Shown piece by piece: positions 41,051 to 50,367 of a stretch of DNA of 64,000 nt. Made by a program: the position numbers and the translations under genes. Source of the DNA: Kribbella sindirgiensis (GTDB lineage Bacteria > Actinomycetota > Actinomycetes > Propionibacteriales > Kribbellaceae); NCBI RefSeq assembly GCF_004331435.1, contig NZ_SJKA01000020.1, positions 62,001-126,000 on the forward strand. The letters run 5' to 3'. The first letter of the stretch is position 1, and every line of letters begins with the position of its first letter. The notes under the pieces were generated by a model. The model was not told where the DNA came from, made no database searches, and was given only the letters and a program-made list of their open reading frames with translations.

Positions 41051-42385
41051 TTACGCTGCCGCTGCGGCCTTGAGGGCGCGGAAAAGTCCCGCCTCGGTGA
41101 TCCCGAGATGCTCGAGCATGATCCGGTCGCGTTCCTTCTGGGTGGTGCCGAGCGCGGCCAGCTCGCGGTACAGCGTGCCGACCTCGACCCCGCCGAACCG
41201 CGTGAACAGGTAGTCGAGCGCCAGCCAGGACAGCGGGTACGAGCTGTCGGCCTGGTCGAAGAACGTGGCGTCGACGGGCAGGCTCTTCGCCTTCGCGAGG
41301 TACTTCGTCCGCACGTCGAGCCGGTACTGCGGGATCGCGAGATCCTTCTGCCCGTCCATCGGCAGGAACTCGACGTACGTCGCGGCGCCTTCGACCAGCC
41401 AGCGTGGGGCGTACGGGCCGTACGGCGCGGTGGCGACGTGGGTGAACTCGTGGGCCAGCGTGCGGGCGTCGACCTTGTTCCGGTTGTGCGGGTTCACGAC
41501 GACGTACGAGTCGGCGCGCTGTCCTTCGCCGGTGACCTCGCCGGGCAGCGTGCGGTACACCCAGGTCGCCATCGCGAGCGCGTCCTCGGCGTTCTTCGGC
41601 TGCGTGTAGTCGGCGCCGCGGACCATCTTGTCGTCGAGCGCGATCACCACACCGGAACCGTTCCAGCCGCCGGGCCAGTTCTTCGAGACCGCCTGCACCG
41701 CGTGGAGCGACATCGAGACGAACTTGTCCGCAAGGGCGTCCTGGCCCTTCTCGACGACCACGAGAACGCGTGCCGCGCGCTTCACGAGCACCGCGCCCAT
41801 GTCCCACGCTTCCTGGTGCGAGCCGCGCGGCAGTCGCTTGTCCAGGTCGGAGTCGGAGACCAGCATCCACGTACCGTTGGGCCGCTGCGTGAATGTGTAG
41901 CCGAGCATGGCGCGCACCGGGACCAGGTCGATGCTGCGGATCTGGTAGGTCATCGCGACGGCCACGAGGTACGTCGACGGGCCGTACTTCTGGGCGATCG
42001 TGTCGTCGTACTGCTGGGCGAGCTGCTGGTAGGTGAGCTTCGCGAAACCGAACTGGCGGAGGTTCGTGAACAGGGTGCGCTGGCTCGCGACGAGCCGCTT
42101 GTTGCCGGGGTCGACGTCGGCGAGGAACGCCTGCTCGTTCCCGGCCAGGACGGCCTGCGACCGGCGCTGCAGCACCTGGTCCACGGCCGCCGACCGCGCG
42201 GCCTGGTCGACCGTCGGCGTGCTGGCGGCGGCGTCGGCGGCACGGCCGTCGGTCTGGCTCGACCGATGCAGCGCGAGGCCGCCGGCCACCGCGACCGCTA
42301 CCAGGACAAGCGACAGCAGGACAGGCCAGACCCGCGATCGCCGGCGCGTGGCCGCGTGCCGGCTGTGCCGCCCTGCCTCAGCCAC
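41051..42385 (-). CDS. Membrane-anchored putative zinc metallopeptidase, paralogue 3 of 3
   Basis: A 444-residue paralogue. A basic N-terminal tail with several Arg and His precedes a membrane helix (about 20-38, VLLSLVLVAVAVAGGLAL), then the same helical stretch (SAAVDQVLQRRSQAVLAGN), TLFTNLRQFGFAKLTY, MLGYTFTQRPNGTWMLV and AWDMGAVLVKRAARVLVVVEKGQ. The zinc site is AHEFTHVATAPYG with the downstream Glu in VEGAATYVEF. GTG at 42385 begins nine bases after the dxs stop, so it appears to be in one unit with dxs. Confidence 0.85.
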   Translation of the reverse strand: MAEAGRHSRHAATRRRSRVWPVLLSLVLVAVAVAGGLALHRSSQTDGRAADAAASTPTVDQAARSAAVDQVLQRRSQAVLAGNEQAFLADVDPGNKRLVASQRTLFTNLRQFGFAKLTYQQLAQQYDDTIAQKYGPSTYLVAVAMTYQIRSIDLVPVRAMLGYTFTQRPNGTWMLVSDSDLDKRLPRGSHQEAWDMGAVLVKRAARVLVVVEKGQDALADKFVSMSLHAVQAVSKNWPGGWNGSGVVIALDDKMVRGADYTQPKNAEDALAMATWVYRTLPGEVTGEGQRADSYVVVNPHNRNKVDARTLAHEFTHVATAPYGPYAPRWLVEGAATYVEFLPMDGQKDLAIPQYRLDVRTKYLAKAKSLPVDATFFDQADSSYPLSWLALDYLFTRFGGVEVGTLYRELAALGTTQKERDRIMLEHLGITEAGLFRALKAAAAA

Positions 42386-42394
42386 GGTCCCCTG

Positions 42395-44281
42395 CTACGT
42401 ACCCGGGCGGTCGCCGGCGGTGTCCGGCTCGCTGAGAGCTGCTACGCGCTGGGTGAGCTGCTCGGTGATCTCCCGCGCCACCTCTTGGCCGGTGAGCCCG
42501 ATCGCCTGCAGTACGGCGGCGCGCTTGGCGTGCTCGAGGAACTCCTGCGGTACGCCGAAGTCGCGGAACGGGGTCTCGACGCCGGCATCGCGGAGGGCCT
42601 GGGCGATCGTCGTACCGCAACCGCCGGCGCGGCCGTTGTCCTCGATCGTGGCGACCAGCTCGAAGTCCTTGGCGAGCTCGACCAGCTGCGGGTCCACCGG
42701 CTTGACCCAGCGCGGGTCGACCACGGTGACGCCGAAGCCGTGCGCGTCCAGGCGTTGCGCCACGTCCATCGCGGTCGCTGCCATCGAACCGATGCCGACC
42801 AGCAGCACGTCCTTGCCGGAGCGGTGGAGTACGTCGATCTGCCCGACGCGGTCGATCGCCTCGATGTCCGGGAACACCTCGCCCTTCGCGTACCGCAGCG
42901 CCGTCGGGCCGTCGTCGATCTCGATGGCCTCGTTCAGCAGCTCCTGGACCCGCTTGCCGTCCCGCGGCGCAGCGAGGCGCAGTCCGGGGACGAGGTTGGC
43001 CAGCGACATGTCGTAGATGCCGTTGTGGGTCGGGCCGTCATCACCAGTGACACCCGCGCGGTCGAGGACGAAGGTCACGCCGCACTTGTGCAGTGCGACG
43101 TCCAGCAGCAGCTGGTCGAAGGCCCTGTTCAGGAACGTCGAGTAGAGCCCGACGACCGGGTGCAGGCCGCCCAGCGCGAGGCCGGCGGCGCTGGTCACCG
43201 CGTGCTGCTCGGCGATGCCGACGTCGAAGATCCGGTCCGGGAACTCCTCCGCGAACGGCGCGAGACCGGTCGGGTGCAGCATCGCCGCGGTGATCGCCAC
43301 CACGTCCGGGCGCCGGTGGCCGATCTTCACCAGCTCGTCGGAGAACACGTCCGTCCAGCCGCGCGGCTTGTTGACCGGGCGGATCTGGTGGAGGTTGTCC
43401 TCCTCGTCCTGCTCGGCGGCGGCGTACCCGAAGCCCTTCTTGGTCACCGCGTGCACGATCACCGGGCCGCCGAACGCCTTCGCGCTGCGCAGCGCGTCCT
43501 CGAGCGCGTGCCGGTCGTGACCGTCGACCGGGCCGACGTACTTGAGACCGAGGTCCTCGAACATGCCCTGCGGGGCGAGCATGTCCTTCAGGCCCTTCTT
43601 GACGCCGTGCAGCACCTCGTACATCGGCGGGCCGACGTACGGCGTCCGGCCGAGGTTCTTCTTGATCAGGTCGAGGACCTTCTCGTACCGCGGGTTGGTG
43701 CGCAGGCTGGTCAGGTGGGTCGCGAGGCCGCCGACGGTCGGGCTGTACGACCGGCCGTTGTCGTTGACGATGATGACCAGGTTGAGGTCCTTGGCGGCGG
43801 CGATGTTGTTCAGCGCCTCCCAGGCCATGCCGCCGGTCAGCGCGCCGTCGCCGATCACCGCGACCACGTGCCGGTCCTCGCCGCGCACCCGGTACGCCTT
43901 GGCCAGGCCGTCGGCGTACGACAGGGCGGTCGAGGCGTGGCAGTTCTCGATCACGTCGTGCTCGGACTCGGCCTGGCTCGGGTACCCGGACAGGCCGCCC
44001 TGCTGACGGAGCGTGCCGAACTCCTTCGCCCGGCCGGTGACGAGCTTGTGCACGTACGCCTGGTGGCCGATGTCGAACAGCAGCCGGTCCCGCGGGGAGT
44101 CGAACACCCGGTGCATCGCCAGGGTGATCTCGACCATGCCGAGGTTCGGGCCGAGGTGGCCCCCGGTGCGAGTCACCGTCTCGACCAGTACGTCCCGGAT
44201 CTCGGTCGCCAGATCGGTCAGCTGTTGATCAGTCAGCTTCTTCAGGTCCGCCGGACCCTCCACCGTCTCCAGCACGCGCAT
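42395..44281 (-). CDS. dxs: 1-deoxy-D-xylulose-5-phosphate synthase
   Basis: Dxs condenses pyruvate and glyceraldehyde-3-phosphate, the first step of the MEP isoprenoid pathway, using thiamine diphosphate. The 628-residue protein shows FDIGHQAYVHK, the TPP motif GDGALTGGMAWEALNN with the later Asn in VNDNG, the catalytic Glu in GIAEQHAVTSAAG and the transketolase C-terminal block LVATIEDNGRAGGCG. ATG at 44281 has a strong GGGAGGAG seven bases upstream. The two HExxH genes follow downstream in the same direction. Confidence 0.96.
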   Translation of the reverse strand: MRVLETVEGPADLKKLTDQQLTDLATEIRDVLVETVTRTGGHLGPNLGMVEITLAMHRVFDSPRDRLLFDIGHQAYVHKLVTGRAKEFGTLRQQGGLSGYPSQAESEHDVIENCHASTALSYADGLAKAYRVRGEDRHVVAVIGDGALTGGMAWEALNNIAAAKDLNLVIIVNDNGRSYSPTVGGLATHLTSLRTNPRYEKVLDLIKKNLGRTPYVGPPMYEVLHGVKKGLKDMLAPQGMFEDLGLKYVGPVDGHDRHALEDALRSAKAFGGPVIVHAVTKKGFGYAAAEQDEEDNLHQIRPVNKPRGWTDVFSDELVKIGHRRPDVVAITAAMLHPTGLAPFAEEFPDRIFDVGIAEQHAVTSAAGLALGGLHPVVGLYSTFLNRAFDQLLLDVALHKCGVTFVLDRAGVTGDDGPTHNGIYDMSLANLVPGLRLAAPRDGKRVQELLNEAIEIDDGPTALRYAKGEVFPDIEAIDRVGQIDVLHRSGKDVLLVGIGSMAATAMDVAQRLDAHGFGVTVVDPRWVKPVDPQLVELAKDFELVATIEDNGRAGGCGTTIAQALRDAGVETPFRDFGVPQEFLEHAKRAAVLQAIGLTGQEVAREITEQLTQRVAALSEPDTAGDRPGT

Positions 44282-44395
44282 CGAGCTCCTCCCGCAGGTC
44301 GTCCTCGAAGCCTTGAGTCTATATCTCAGACTCCAAGACGCCCGCCGGGTGTGCCTTGTTCGGAGTTGTGGCAGGTCTCACTTAGGGTGATCGGT

Positions 44396-44902
44396 GTGGA
44401 GATGGTGAGGACCCTGTTCCGGAAGTACGACGGGCAGCCGCATCGCCTGGTCGAGGCGGTCCGGCTCGGCGAGGACGAGCACGGCCTCTGGGTCGGCTCC
44501 GCCCCGGGGACCCGCGGGCAGCGTGCCGACGGCAGCTGGACCACGATCGACCACCACCGGGTCCGGCTGTTCCCGCACGGTCAGTGGTGGAGCGCGCTGT
44601 TCAACGACGAGCCGCACCAGACCGCGATCTACTGCGACATCACGATGCCGGCCGAGTTCGGCGTCGACTCGGTCACCACCGTCGACCTCGACCTCGACAT
44701 CCGGTTGCTCCGCGACGGCACCGTGCGCGTGATGGACGAGGACGAGTTCCACGAGCACCAGGTCCGCTACAACTACCCGCCGCAGGTGATCGCGACCGCC
44801 CGGGCGACCTGCGACCACCTCGCCGCCACCATCAGCACCGAGGAGCCGTTCGTGACGGCGTACAAGCCGTACCTCGAACAGATCCGCACGCTGGGGCGGT
44901 GA
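44396..44902 (+). CDS. DUF402 family protein (first of a tandem pair)
   Basis: A 168-residue protein of the DUF402/FomD-like family, a small beta-barrel with phosphatase or nucleotide-related roles in a few studied members. Conserved elements are WWSALFNDEPHQTAIYCDITMP and VDLDLDIRLLRDGTVRVMDEDEFHEHQ, whose Asp and Glu residues suggest a divalent metal site. GTG at 44396 is chosen because it aligns with the start of the neighbouring paralogue (VRTLFRKYD versus VRVVYRKFD). A 9-bp inverted repeat (44901-44909 and 44941-44949) follows the stop. Divergent from dxs. Confidence 0.85.
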   Translation: MEMVRTLFRKYDGQPHRLVEAVRLGEDEHGLWVGSAPGTRGQRADGSWTTIDHHRVRLFPHGQWWSALFNDEPHQTAIYCDITMPAEFGVDSVTTVDLDLDIRLLRDGTVRVMDEDEFHEHQVRYNYPPQVIATARATCDHLAATISTEEPFVTAYKPYLEQIRTLGR

Positions 44903-45082
44903 CCGGCTCCCGTCGGCTAGGAGCCCCCCTGAACCAACGAGAGCCGGTCCCGATGACGACCTCTGGGCCGGCACCCCACCATGCTCCGTCGCATTCCGCG
45001 ATCGGTCCACTCCCCAGAGCAAAGTTGCAGGAAGTTGCAGACGCGCCGCGCCGCTGACCCGGCGGTCGATAGGTTGGGGGTC

Positions 45083-45577
45083 ATGCGTGATGTGCGGGTG
45101 GTCTATCGCAAGTTCGACGAGAAGCTGCACTGGCATCAGTGGATGCGGTATCTGGGCGAGGACGAGTACGGCGTCTGGCTGGGCGCCCCGGCGGGGTCCG
45201 TGTCGCAGCGCGGGGACGAGCCGGTGGTGACCCAGGAGCAGGCGCATGTGCAGCTGTTCCCGCGGGACAAGTGGTTCACCGCGATCTTCAACGACGAGCC
45301 GCGGCACACCGAGATCTACGCGGACATCACCACGCCGGTCGAGTTCTCCGAGGACGTGCTGACGATGATCGACCTCGACCTGGACGTGATCAAGCGCCGC
45401 GACGGGACCGTGTTCATCGACGACGAGGACGAGTTCGCCGAGCACCAGGTGAAGTACGGCTACCCGCCCGACGTGATCGCCACCGCCCGACAGACCTGCG
45501 ACTGGCTCGTCGGCGCAGTCTCCACCGACGAGCCGTTCCTCACGGTCTACAAGACCCACCTGGACAAGATCCGCTAG
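45083..45577 (+). CDS. DUF402 family protein (second of a tandem pair)
   Basis: A 164-residue paralogue of the preceding gene, with WFTAIFNDEPRHTEIYADITTP, MIDLDLDVIKRRDGTVFIDDEDEFAEHQVKYGYPP and the same C-terminal TARQTCDWL segment. ATG at 45083 has GGGGG just upstream. It is separated from its paralogue by 180 bases in which I see no other gene, and its stop overlaps that of the convergent CPBP gene by four bases. A recent or old local duplication is likely; the pair is only moderately similar. Confidence 0.85.
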   Translation: MRDVRVVYRKFDEKLHWHQWMRYLGEDEYGVWLGAPAGSVSQRGDEPVVTQEQAHVQLFPRDKWFTAIFNDEPRHTEIYADITTPVEFSEDVLTMIDLDLDVIKRRDGTVFIDDEDEFAEHQVKYGYPPDVIATARQTCDWLVGAVSTDEPFLTVYKTHLDKIR

Positions 45578-46374
45578 AGCGAGGTCCGGCCCATGGCCAC
45601 GGCGATGACACCGACGACGGTCATCAGCAGCGCCGAGCCGGGGTGCATGCCGATCGAGATCCGGATGTCGCGCTTCTTCCAGGCCAGGTGCACGCCCGGG
45701 TACAGGAAGACGAGCTTGGACAGGACCGTCCACGGCGCCCAGAAGTGGTACACCGAGAAGAAGAACACGTTGAAGAACGGCGCCCATCCGCGCAGCCGCG
45801 CCAGCCGGGGCAGCAGGAACCCGCGGAAGTAGTACTCCTCGATGAGCGGCAGGAACCAGCCGGTGAAGGGGCCGCAGATCAGCAGGGTGGTCAGGAGCTT
45901 CTGCTGCGAGTAGCCGTTCAGGTACGACGTTGCGCTGTCGCCGGTGCCCTCGTAGGTGATCCAGGAGAACGCGTGGTCGTAGAGGAAGTTGTCGACCGGC
46001 AGCAGCGAGAGCGACAGGACGGTCATCCACAGCAGGCAGAAGACGATCAGCGCGGTGACCTTGCCGCGCGGGACCGGGCGGTCCAGGTACTTCAGGGCGC
46101 CGCCGCGAAGGCAGTAGCGGCCGGTGACCTGCTTACCCAGCCAGGCCAGGCCCAGCAGGAGCGGGAAGAGCACCACTGCCAGGGCGATCGCCCAGGCCAG
46201 GAACGGCGGGTAGTCGATCGCCCGGACGAGCGGCGCCGCGACGAAGGCATAGACGGCGACGATCAGTGCGCCGGGGACCAGGTGCAGCGCGATGGACAGC
46301 GGGATCGAGTGCTGGTCGGCGAGGAGGACCTCGACGAACTTCGGACGGGGCTTGGTGAGCGTCGATTCGTTCAT
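45574..46374 (-). CDS. CPBP (Abi) family intramembrane glutamic protease
   Basis: A 266-residue membrane protein with about seven or eight helices. The family active-site signature is LIEEYYFRGFLLPRL (about residue 180; the EExxxR pattern) and FFFSVYHFW (the second motif with His). Bacterial members process membrane proteins or bacteriocin-related substrates. ATG at 46374 begins MNESTLTKP. No lantibiotic or signalling partner is visible. It is downstream of the secreted hydrolase in the same direction, 60 bases away. Confidence 0.88.
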   Translation of the reverse strand: MNESTLTKPRPKFVEVLLADQHSIPLSIALHLVPGALIVAVYAFVAAPLVRAIDYPPFLAWAIALAVVLFPLLLGLAWLGKQVTGRYCLRGGALKYLDRPVPRGKVTALIVFCLLWMTVLSLSLLPVDNFLYDHAFSWITYEGTGDSATSYLNGYSQQKLLTTLLICGPFTGWFLPLIEEYYFRGFLLPRLARLRGWAPFFNVFFFSVYHFWAPWTVLSKLVFLYPGVHLAWKKRDIRISIGMHPGSALLMTVVGVIAVAMGRTSL

Positions 46375-46434
46375 GTCCAGAAGGTTCGCGGCCCGGCCTG
46401 ACACGAACCCGCCACGACCCTGACGCGACCGCCG

Positions 46435-47940
46435 TTACCGCGTCAGGTGAACGTTCAGGGTCCCGTTCTTGAGCATCATGACGCCCGGGAGCGGGCCGCG
46501 CTGACCGGCGTACATGTCGGCGACCGGGGCGACCGTCAGGTACAGGTTCTGGCCGGCCGGGACATCGACCGCGATCGCGGGCAGCTCGATCGTGCGCCGG
46601 ACGCCGCGGGCCGTGGACTTCTCGCGCAGCGGCATCGTGTTGTTCTGCACGACCTTCGCGGTGAGCGGGTTCTTGCCGACACTCAGCGCGAAGTACGCCG
46701 CCGACCGTGGGACGACCGTGTAGACGTCGGCGGTCAGCGTGGGCGTTCCGGCGACCGTGACCGGGCCCTTCGCGATCGGCAGGTTGACCGGCAGGCCGAC
46801 GCCGGTCGGCGCGACGATCTTGCCGAGCGGGTACCGCTGGTTCGGCGTCAGGTTCCGTTGCGTGAGGCAACGGCCGTCGGCGGTCGACAGGTGGTACGTG
46901 CCGAAGCCGCTCAGCCCGGTGTCCTGGTGCAGCAGCCGCAGCCTCATGAACCGGAGCGCCAAGGCGGAGAAACTGGATGATCCGAGCGTGATCGAGCACG
47001 GGTCGCCGGCCGTCCCGTAGCCCGGCGGTACGACGCTGGGCAGCGTGTGGCCGCCGTTGTACCCGACGAAGATCGACTTGGCCCGGGCGCGGGCTGTGAG
47101 CGCCCGGTCGAAGTTCGCGAGGCCCTCGTTGAGGTTGAACAGGTTGTCGGTGATGCCCTGCCCGAACAACACCGGGATGTCGAGCTTGCGCCCCTGCCGC
47201 ACGTGCCAGGCGGGGCCGTTGTGCGCGAAGAACGCGTCGAGGTCGCGGCCGGCCTTCCCGGTCGGCCACCCGCCGGTCGCGATCAGCTGGACGAACGCCG
47301 CCGACACCGCCGGCGGCAGGTGCGTACCGCCGACCGCGAACAGGCTGGTCAGCCACAGCGTCCGGGCGGCCTCCTGCGGGGCGAGGCTCTGCTTGAGGTC
47401 CCACCAGGTGATCTCCGGGGCGAGCGCGTCGAACCGGGTCCGCCCGCTGTCGCGGAGTTCGGTGAAGGCGCCGGCGAACTGGTACCCACCGCCGTACGAC
47501 CCGCCGATGGCTCCGATCAGCGGATCGCCGGGGCGTTGCTGCGTCACCCAGTCCAGGCCCGCGACCAGGTCGACGAGTTTCACGACGTCGCGGCCCTCGT
47601 AGTCCGGGTTCATCACATGCGCGACGCCGGTGCTCTGCCCGAAGCTGCGCTGGTCGAAGCTGAGGACGCCGAAGCCCGCGTCGAGCCAGGCCTTGAACGC
47701 GGCCGGGTCCGTGGTCCGGCTGCCGCCCCAGCCGTGGCTGTGGAAGATCAGCGGCACGGTGTGCTGGGCCGTGGCGGTCGCCGGTTTGAACAGCGAGTAG
47801 CAGATCCGGACGGGCGTCGTCGTACCAGGCTCCGGGACCGACGCGACACATCCGTTCGTCACCGTGCTCGCGGCGGCGGCCGGAACCATCGGCGAGAGCA
47901 AGAGGGCGACTACACCGACCAGCGCAAGCACACGACGCAT
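46435..47940 (-). CDS. Secreted alpha/beta hydrolase (X-Pro dipeptidyl-peptidase-like)
   Basis: A 501-residue exported protein: signal peptide about 1-24 (ending PAAAAS), an alpha/beta-hydrolase domain with oxyanion region HSHGWGGSRTTD, nucleophile Ser in IGGSYGGGYQFAG, Asp in GQGITDNLFNL and His in YNGGHTLPS, then a C-terminal beta-rich region (about 360-501) as in CocE/Xaa-Pro peptidase-type hydrolases. ATG at 47940. The substrate could be a peptide or an ester. Divergent from the antiporter gene. Confidence 0.87.
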   Translation of the reverse strand: MRRVLALVGVVALLLSPMVPAAAASTVTNGCVASVPEPGTTTPVRICYSLFKPATATAQHTVPLIFHSHGWGGSRTTDPAAFKAWLDAGFGVLSFDQRSFGQSTGVAHVMNPDYEGRDVVKLVDLVAGLDWVTQQRPGDPLIGAIGGSYGGGYQFAGAFTELRDSGRTRFDALAPEITWWDLKQSLAPQEAARTLWLTSLFAVGGTHLPPAVSAAFVQLIATGGWPTGKAGRDLDAFFAHNGPAWHVRQGRKLDIPVLFGQGITDNLFNLNEGLANFDRALTARARAKSIFVGYNGGHTLPSVVPPGYGTAGDPCSITLGSSSFSALALRFMRLRLLHQDTGLSGFGTYHLSTADGRCLTQRNLTPNQRYPLGKIVAPTGVGLPVNLPIAKGPVTVAGTPTLTADVYTVVPRSAAYFALSVGKNPLTAKVVQNNTMPLREKSTARGVRRTIELPAIAVDVPAGQNLYLTVAPVADMYAGQRGPLPGVMMLKNGTLNVHLTR

Positions 47941-48032
47941 CTGTCACTCCAGGTGATCGACGGATCTCGCTTCGCACACGCTAGAGGACGGGCCGGGGGT
48001 TGACCAGAGCCGAGGCAGAGTACTGGGACACT

Positions 48033-49946
48033 GTGTGCGTGCATATCGCGATCGAGGTCGTCGCCCTCGTCGCTGTCGTCGCGGCGGTCGCCGCGCTGGC
48101 GCGACGGATAGGGATCTCGGCCCCTCTGCTGCTGGTCGTCATCGGGGTCGCCGCGTCGTACCTGCCGTTCATCCCGCGGGTCGAACTCGAGCCCGAGGTC
48201 GTGCTGGTCGGGTTCCTGCCGCCGCTGCTGTACTCGGCCGCGATCAAGACCAGCCTGGTCGACTTCACCAAGCACCGGCGGTCCATCGGGCTGCTGTCCG
48301 TCGGCCTGGTCGCGTTCACCGCGCTCGGCGTCGGCGTCGTCGCGTGGTGGCTGCTCGGTCGGGTGGCGGAGTCGATCGGTCAGGAGCCGCTGCCGTTCTG
48401 GGCCGCGTTCGCGATCGGCGCCGTCGTCGCGCCGCCCGACGCGGTCGCCGCGACCGCGATCGCCAAACGGGTCGGCCTGCCGCGCCGCGTGGTCACGATC
48501 CTCGAGGGCGAGAGCCTGATGAACGACGCCACCGCGCTGGTCTGCCTGCGGACCGCGATCGGCGCCGCAGTGGTCGCGCCGACCGTCTGGGACGTCGGGG
48601 CGGACTTCCTGCGGGCGGCCGGCGGCGGAGTGCTGGTCGGCATCGTCGTGACGTTCGTGCTCGCCAAGATCCGCCGCCGGTTCACCGATCCGGTGCTGGA
48701 CACCACGCTCAGCCTGACCGCGCCGTTCATCGCGTACATCGCGGCCGAGAACCACTACATCCACGCGTCCGGCGTACTCGCCGTGGTCGTCACGGGCCTG
48801 TTGCTCGGCCACAAGGCCCCGATCATCCAGTCGGCGAAGTCGCGGATGTCGGAGCGGACCAACTGGCGGACGTTCCAGTTCCTGCTGGAGAACACGGTCT
48901 TCCTGCTGATCGGGCTGCAGACCCGGTGGATCCTCGACGACCTCACCGAGAGCCCGTTGCCGACCTGGCTGATCGCGACCACGACGGTCGCGGTGTTCGT
49001 CGCGGTGGTGCTGCTGAGGCCGATCTGGGTGATCCCGACGACGCTGCTGTCCCGCCGCTTCCTCGGCCCGTCGCGCCCCGGTCCGGTGTCGCGCCGGGCC
49101 CTGATCGTGGTGTCGTGGGCCGGGATGCGGGGCGTGGTCACGCTGGCCGCGGTCTTCACGCTGCCCGAGAACACACCGCATCGCGAAGTCCTCGTATTCA
49201 TTGCCCTCGCCGTCACCGCGGGCACACTGCTCGTCCAGGGCTCGACGCTGCCCTGGCTGGTACGTCGCCTGCGCCTGCCGGGACCGGATCCCGCGGAGGA
49301 CGCGCTGCAGGAGGCCGCCGTACTGCAGGGAGCTCATCGGGCCGCGATCGCGAAGCTCGACGAGATCTCCATGCCGACCGACCCGCCCGCGGTCCTCGAC
49401 GTGCTGCGCCAGCGGGGTGAAGCGCGGGCACAGGCCGCGTGGGAGCGGCTGGGGCGGCCGGAGACCGAGTACGAGACGCCGAGCGAGGCGTACCGGCGGC
49501 TGCGGATCGCGATGCTCGAGGCCGAACGTGCCCACATCCTGAAGGTCCGCGACGCCGGGCTGGTCGCCGACGAGGTGCTGCAGCGGGCGCAGAACGCGCT
49601 GGACATCGAGGAGTCGATCCTGGACCGCGACGAGGACGACGACGTCGGCGGCCGCTCCGAGGACCTGAAACCGAAGACGTCGCCGGGTGGCGCCTGTGAG
49701 CACCTGGAGCAGGCACCGGTGGTGGTCACGCCGAACACACCGGACGGCTGCGAGGAGTGCCTGGCCGAGGGCGGTTCGTGGGTCCACCTGCGGCTGTGCC
49801 TGGGGTGCGGCCACGTCGGATGCTGCGACTCGTCGGTGATGAAGCACGCCAGCAAGCACAACGCCCAGACAAAGCACCCGGTGATGCGCAGCTTCGAACC
49901 GGGCGAGACGTGGCGCTGGTGCTTCCTCGACGAGAAACTGGGCTAA
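48033..49946 (+). CDS. Na+/H+ antiporter (CPA1/NhaP) fused to a UBP-type zinc finger
   Basis: A 637-residue protein. The first 420 residues are a CPA1 antiporter with about twelve helices, including GAVVAPPDAVAATAIAKRVGLP and the ion-site GESLMNDATALV. A charged helical linker (about 430-540) follows. The last 90 residues form a zinc-finger-UBP domain: CEHLEQAP, CEECLAEGG, LRLCLGCGHVGCCDSS, HASKHNAQTKHPVMRSF, which in eukaryotes binds free C-terminal peptides. GTG at 48033 is the likely start (TTG 48000 and GTG 48039 are alternatives). The HIT gene starts at the stop (TAATG). Confidence 0.92.
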   Translation: MCVHIAIEVVALVAVVAAVAALARRIGISAPLLLVVIGVAASYLPFIPRVELEPEVVLVGFLPPLLYSAAIKTSLVDFTKHRRSIGLLSVGLVAFTALGVGVVAWWLLGRVAESIGQEPLPFWAAFAIGAVVAPPDAVAATAIAKRVGLPRRVVTILEGESLMNDATALVCLRTAIGAAVVAPTVWDVGADFLRAAGGGVLVGIVVTFVLAKIRRRFTDPVLDTTLSLTAPFIAYIAAENHYIHASGVLAVVVTGLLLGHKAPIIQSAKSRMSERTNWRTFQFLLENTVFLLIGLQTRWILDDLTESPLPTWLIATTTVAVFVAVVLLRPIWVIPTTLLSRRFLGPSRPGPVSRRALIVVSWAGMRGVVTLAAVFTLPENTPHREVLVFIALAVTAGTLLVQGSTLPWLVRRLRLPGPDPAEDALQEAAVLQGAHRAAIAKLDEISMPTDPPAVLDVLRQRGEARAQAAWERLGRPETEYETPSEAYRRLRIAMLEAERAHILKVRDAGLVADEVLQRAQNALDIEESILDRDEDDDVGGRSEDLKPKTSPGGACEHLEQAPVVVTPNTPDGCEECLAEGGSWVHLRLCLGCGHVGCCDSSVMKHASKHNAQTKHPVMRSFEPGETWRWCFLDEKLG

Positions 49947-50362
49947 TGGCGGATTGCTTGTTCTGCTCCATCATCGCCGGTACGACACCGGCGCAGATCG
50001 TCCTGGACACACCGGACGTCGTCGGGTTCCTGGACGTCCGGCCGGTGTTCAAGGGCCACACGCTGCTCGTGCCGCGCACGCACGTGCCGACGATGGTCGA
50101 GCTGACCGACGAGCTGACGGTGCCGCTGTTCGGAGCGGCCCGCTCGGTCGCGAGCGCCGTACGGACCGCGTTCGACGCGCAGGGCTCGTTCGTTGCCGTC
50201 AACAACGTCGTGTCCCAGTCGGTGCCGCACCTGCACGTCCACGTCGTACCCCGCACCAAGGGCGACGGCCTCCGCGGCTTCTTCTGGCCGCGCACCAAGT
50301 ACGCCGACACCGCCGAAGCCGAGGAGTACGCGGGGAAGCTACGCGCCGCCCTTGGTGACTGA
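49946..50362 (+). CDS. HIT family nucleotide-binding hydrolase
   Basis: A 138-residue histidine-triad protein. CLFCSIIAG at the N-terminus holds a zinc-type Cys pair and the triad is in SVPHLHVHVVPR. HIT hydrolases cleave phosphoramidates or dinucleotides such as Ap4A. ATG at 49946 overlaps the antiporter stop codon (TAATG), giving tight coupling with the antiporter-zinc-finger gene. It is convergent with phoD after five bases. Confidence 0.94.
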   Translation: MADCLFCSIIAGTTPAQIVLDTPDVVGFLDVRPVFKGHTLLVPRTHVPTMVELTDELTVPLFGAARSVASAVRTAFDAQGSFVAVNNVVSQSVPHLHVHVVPRTKGDGLRGFFWPRTKYADTAEAEEYAGKLRAALGD

Positions 50363-50367
50363 GTGAT

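Noticed and set aside
40820..44902. Very long open frame (1360 codons) on the + strand across the HExxH and dxs genes
   Set aside because: It is the antisense shadow of high-GC genes on the other strand; translation is Arg/Val/Gly rich with no domain until the real DUF402 gene at its 3' end.
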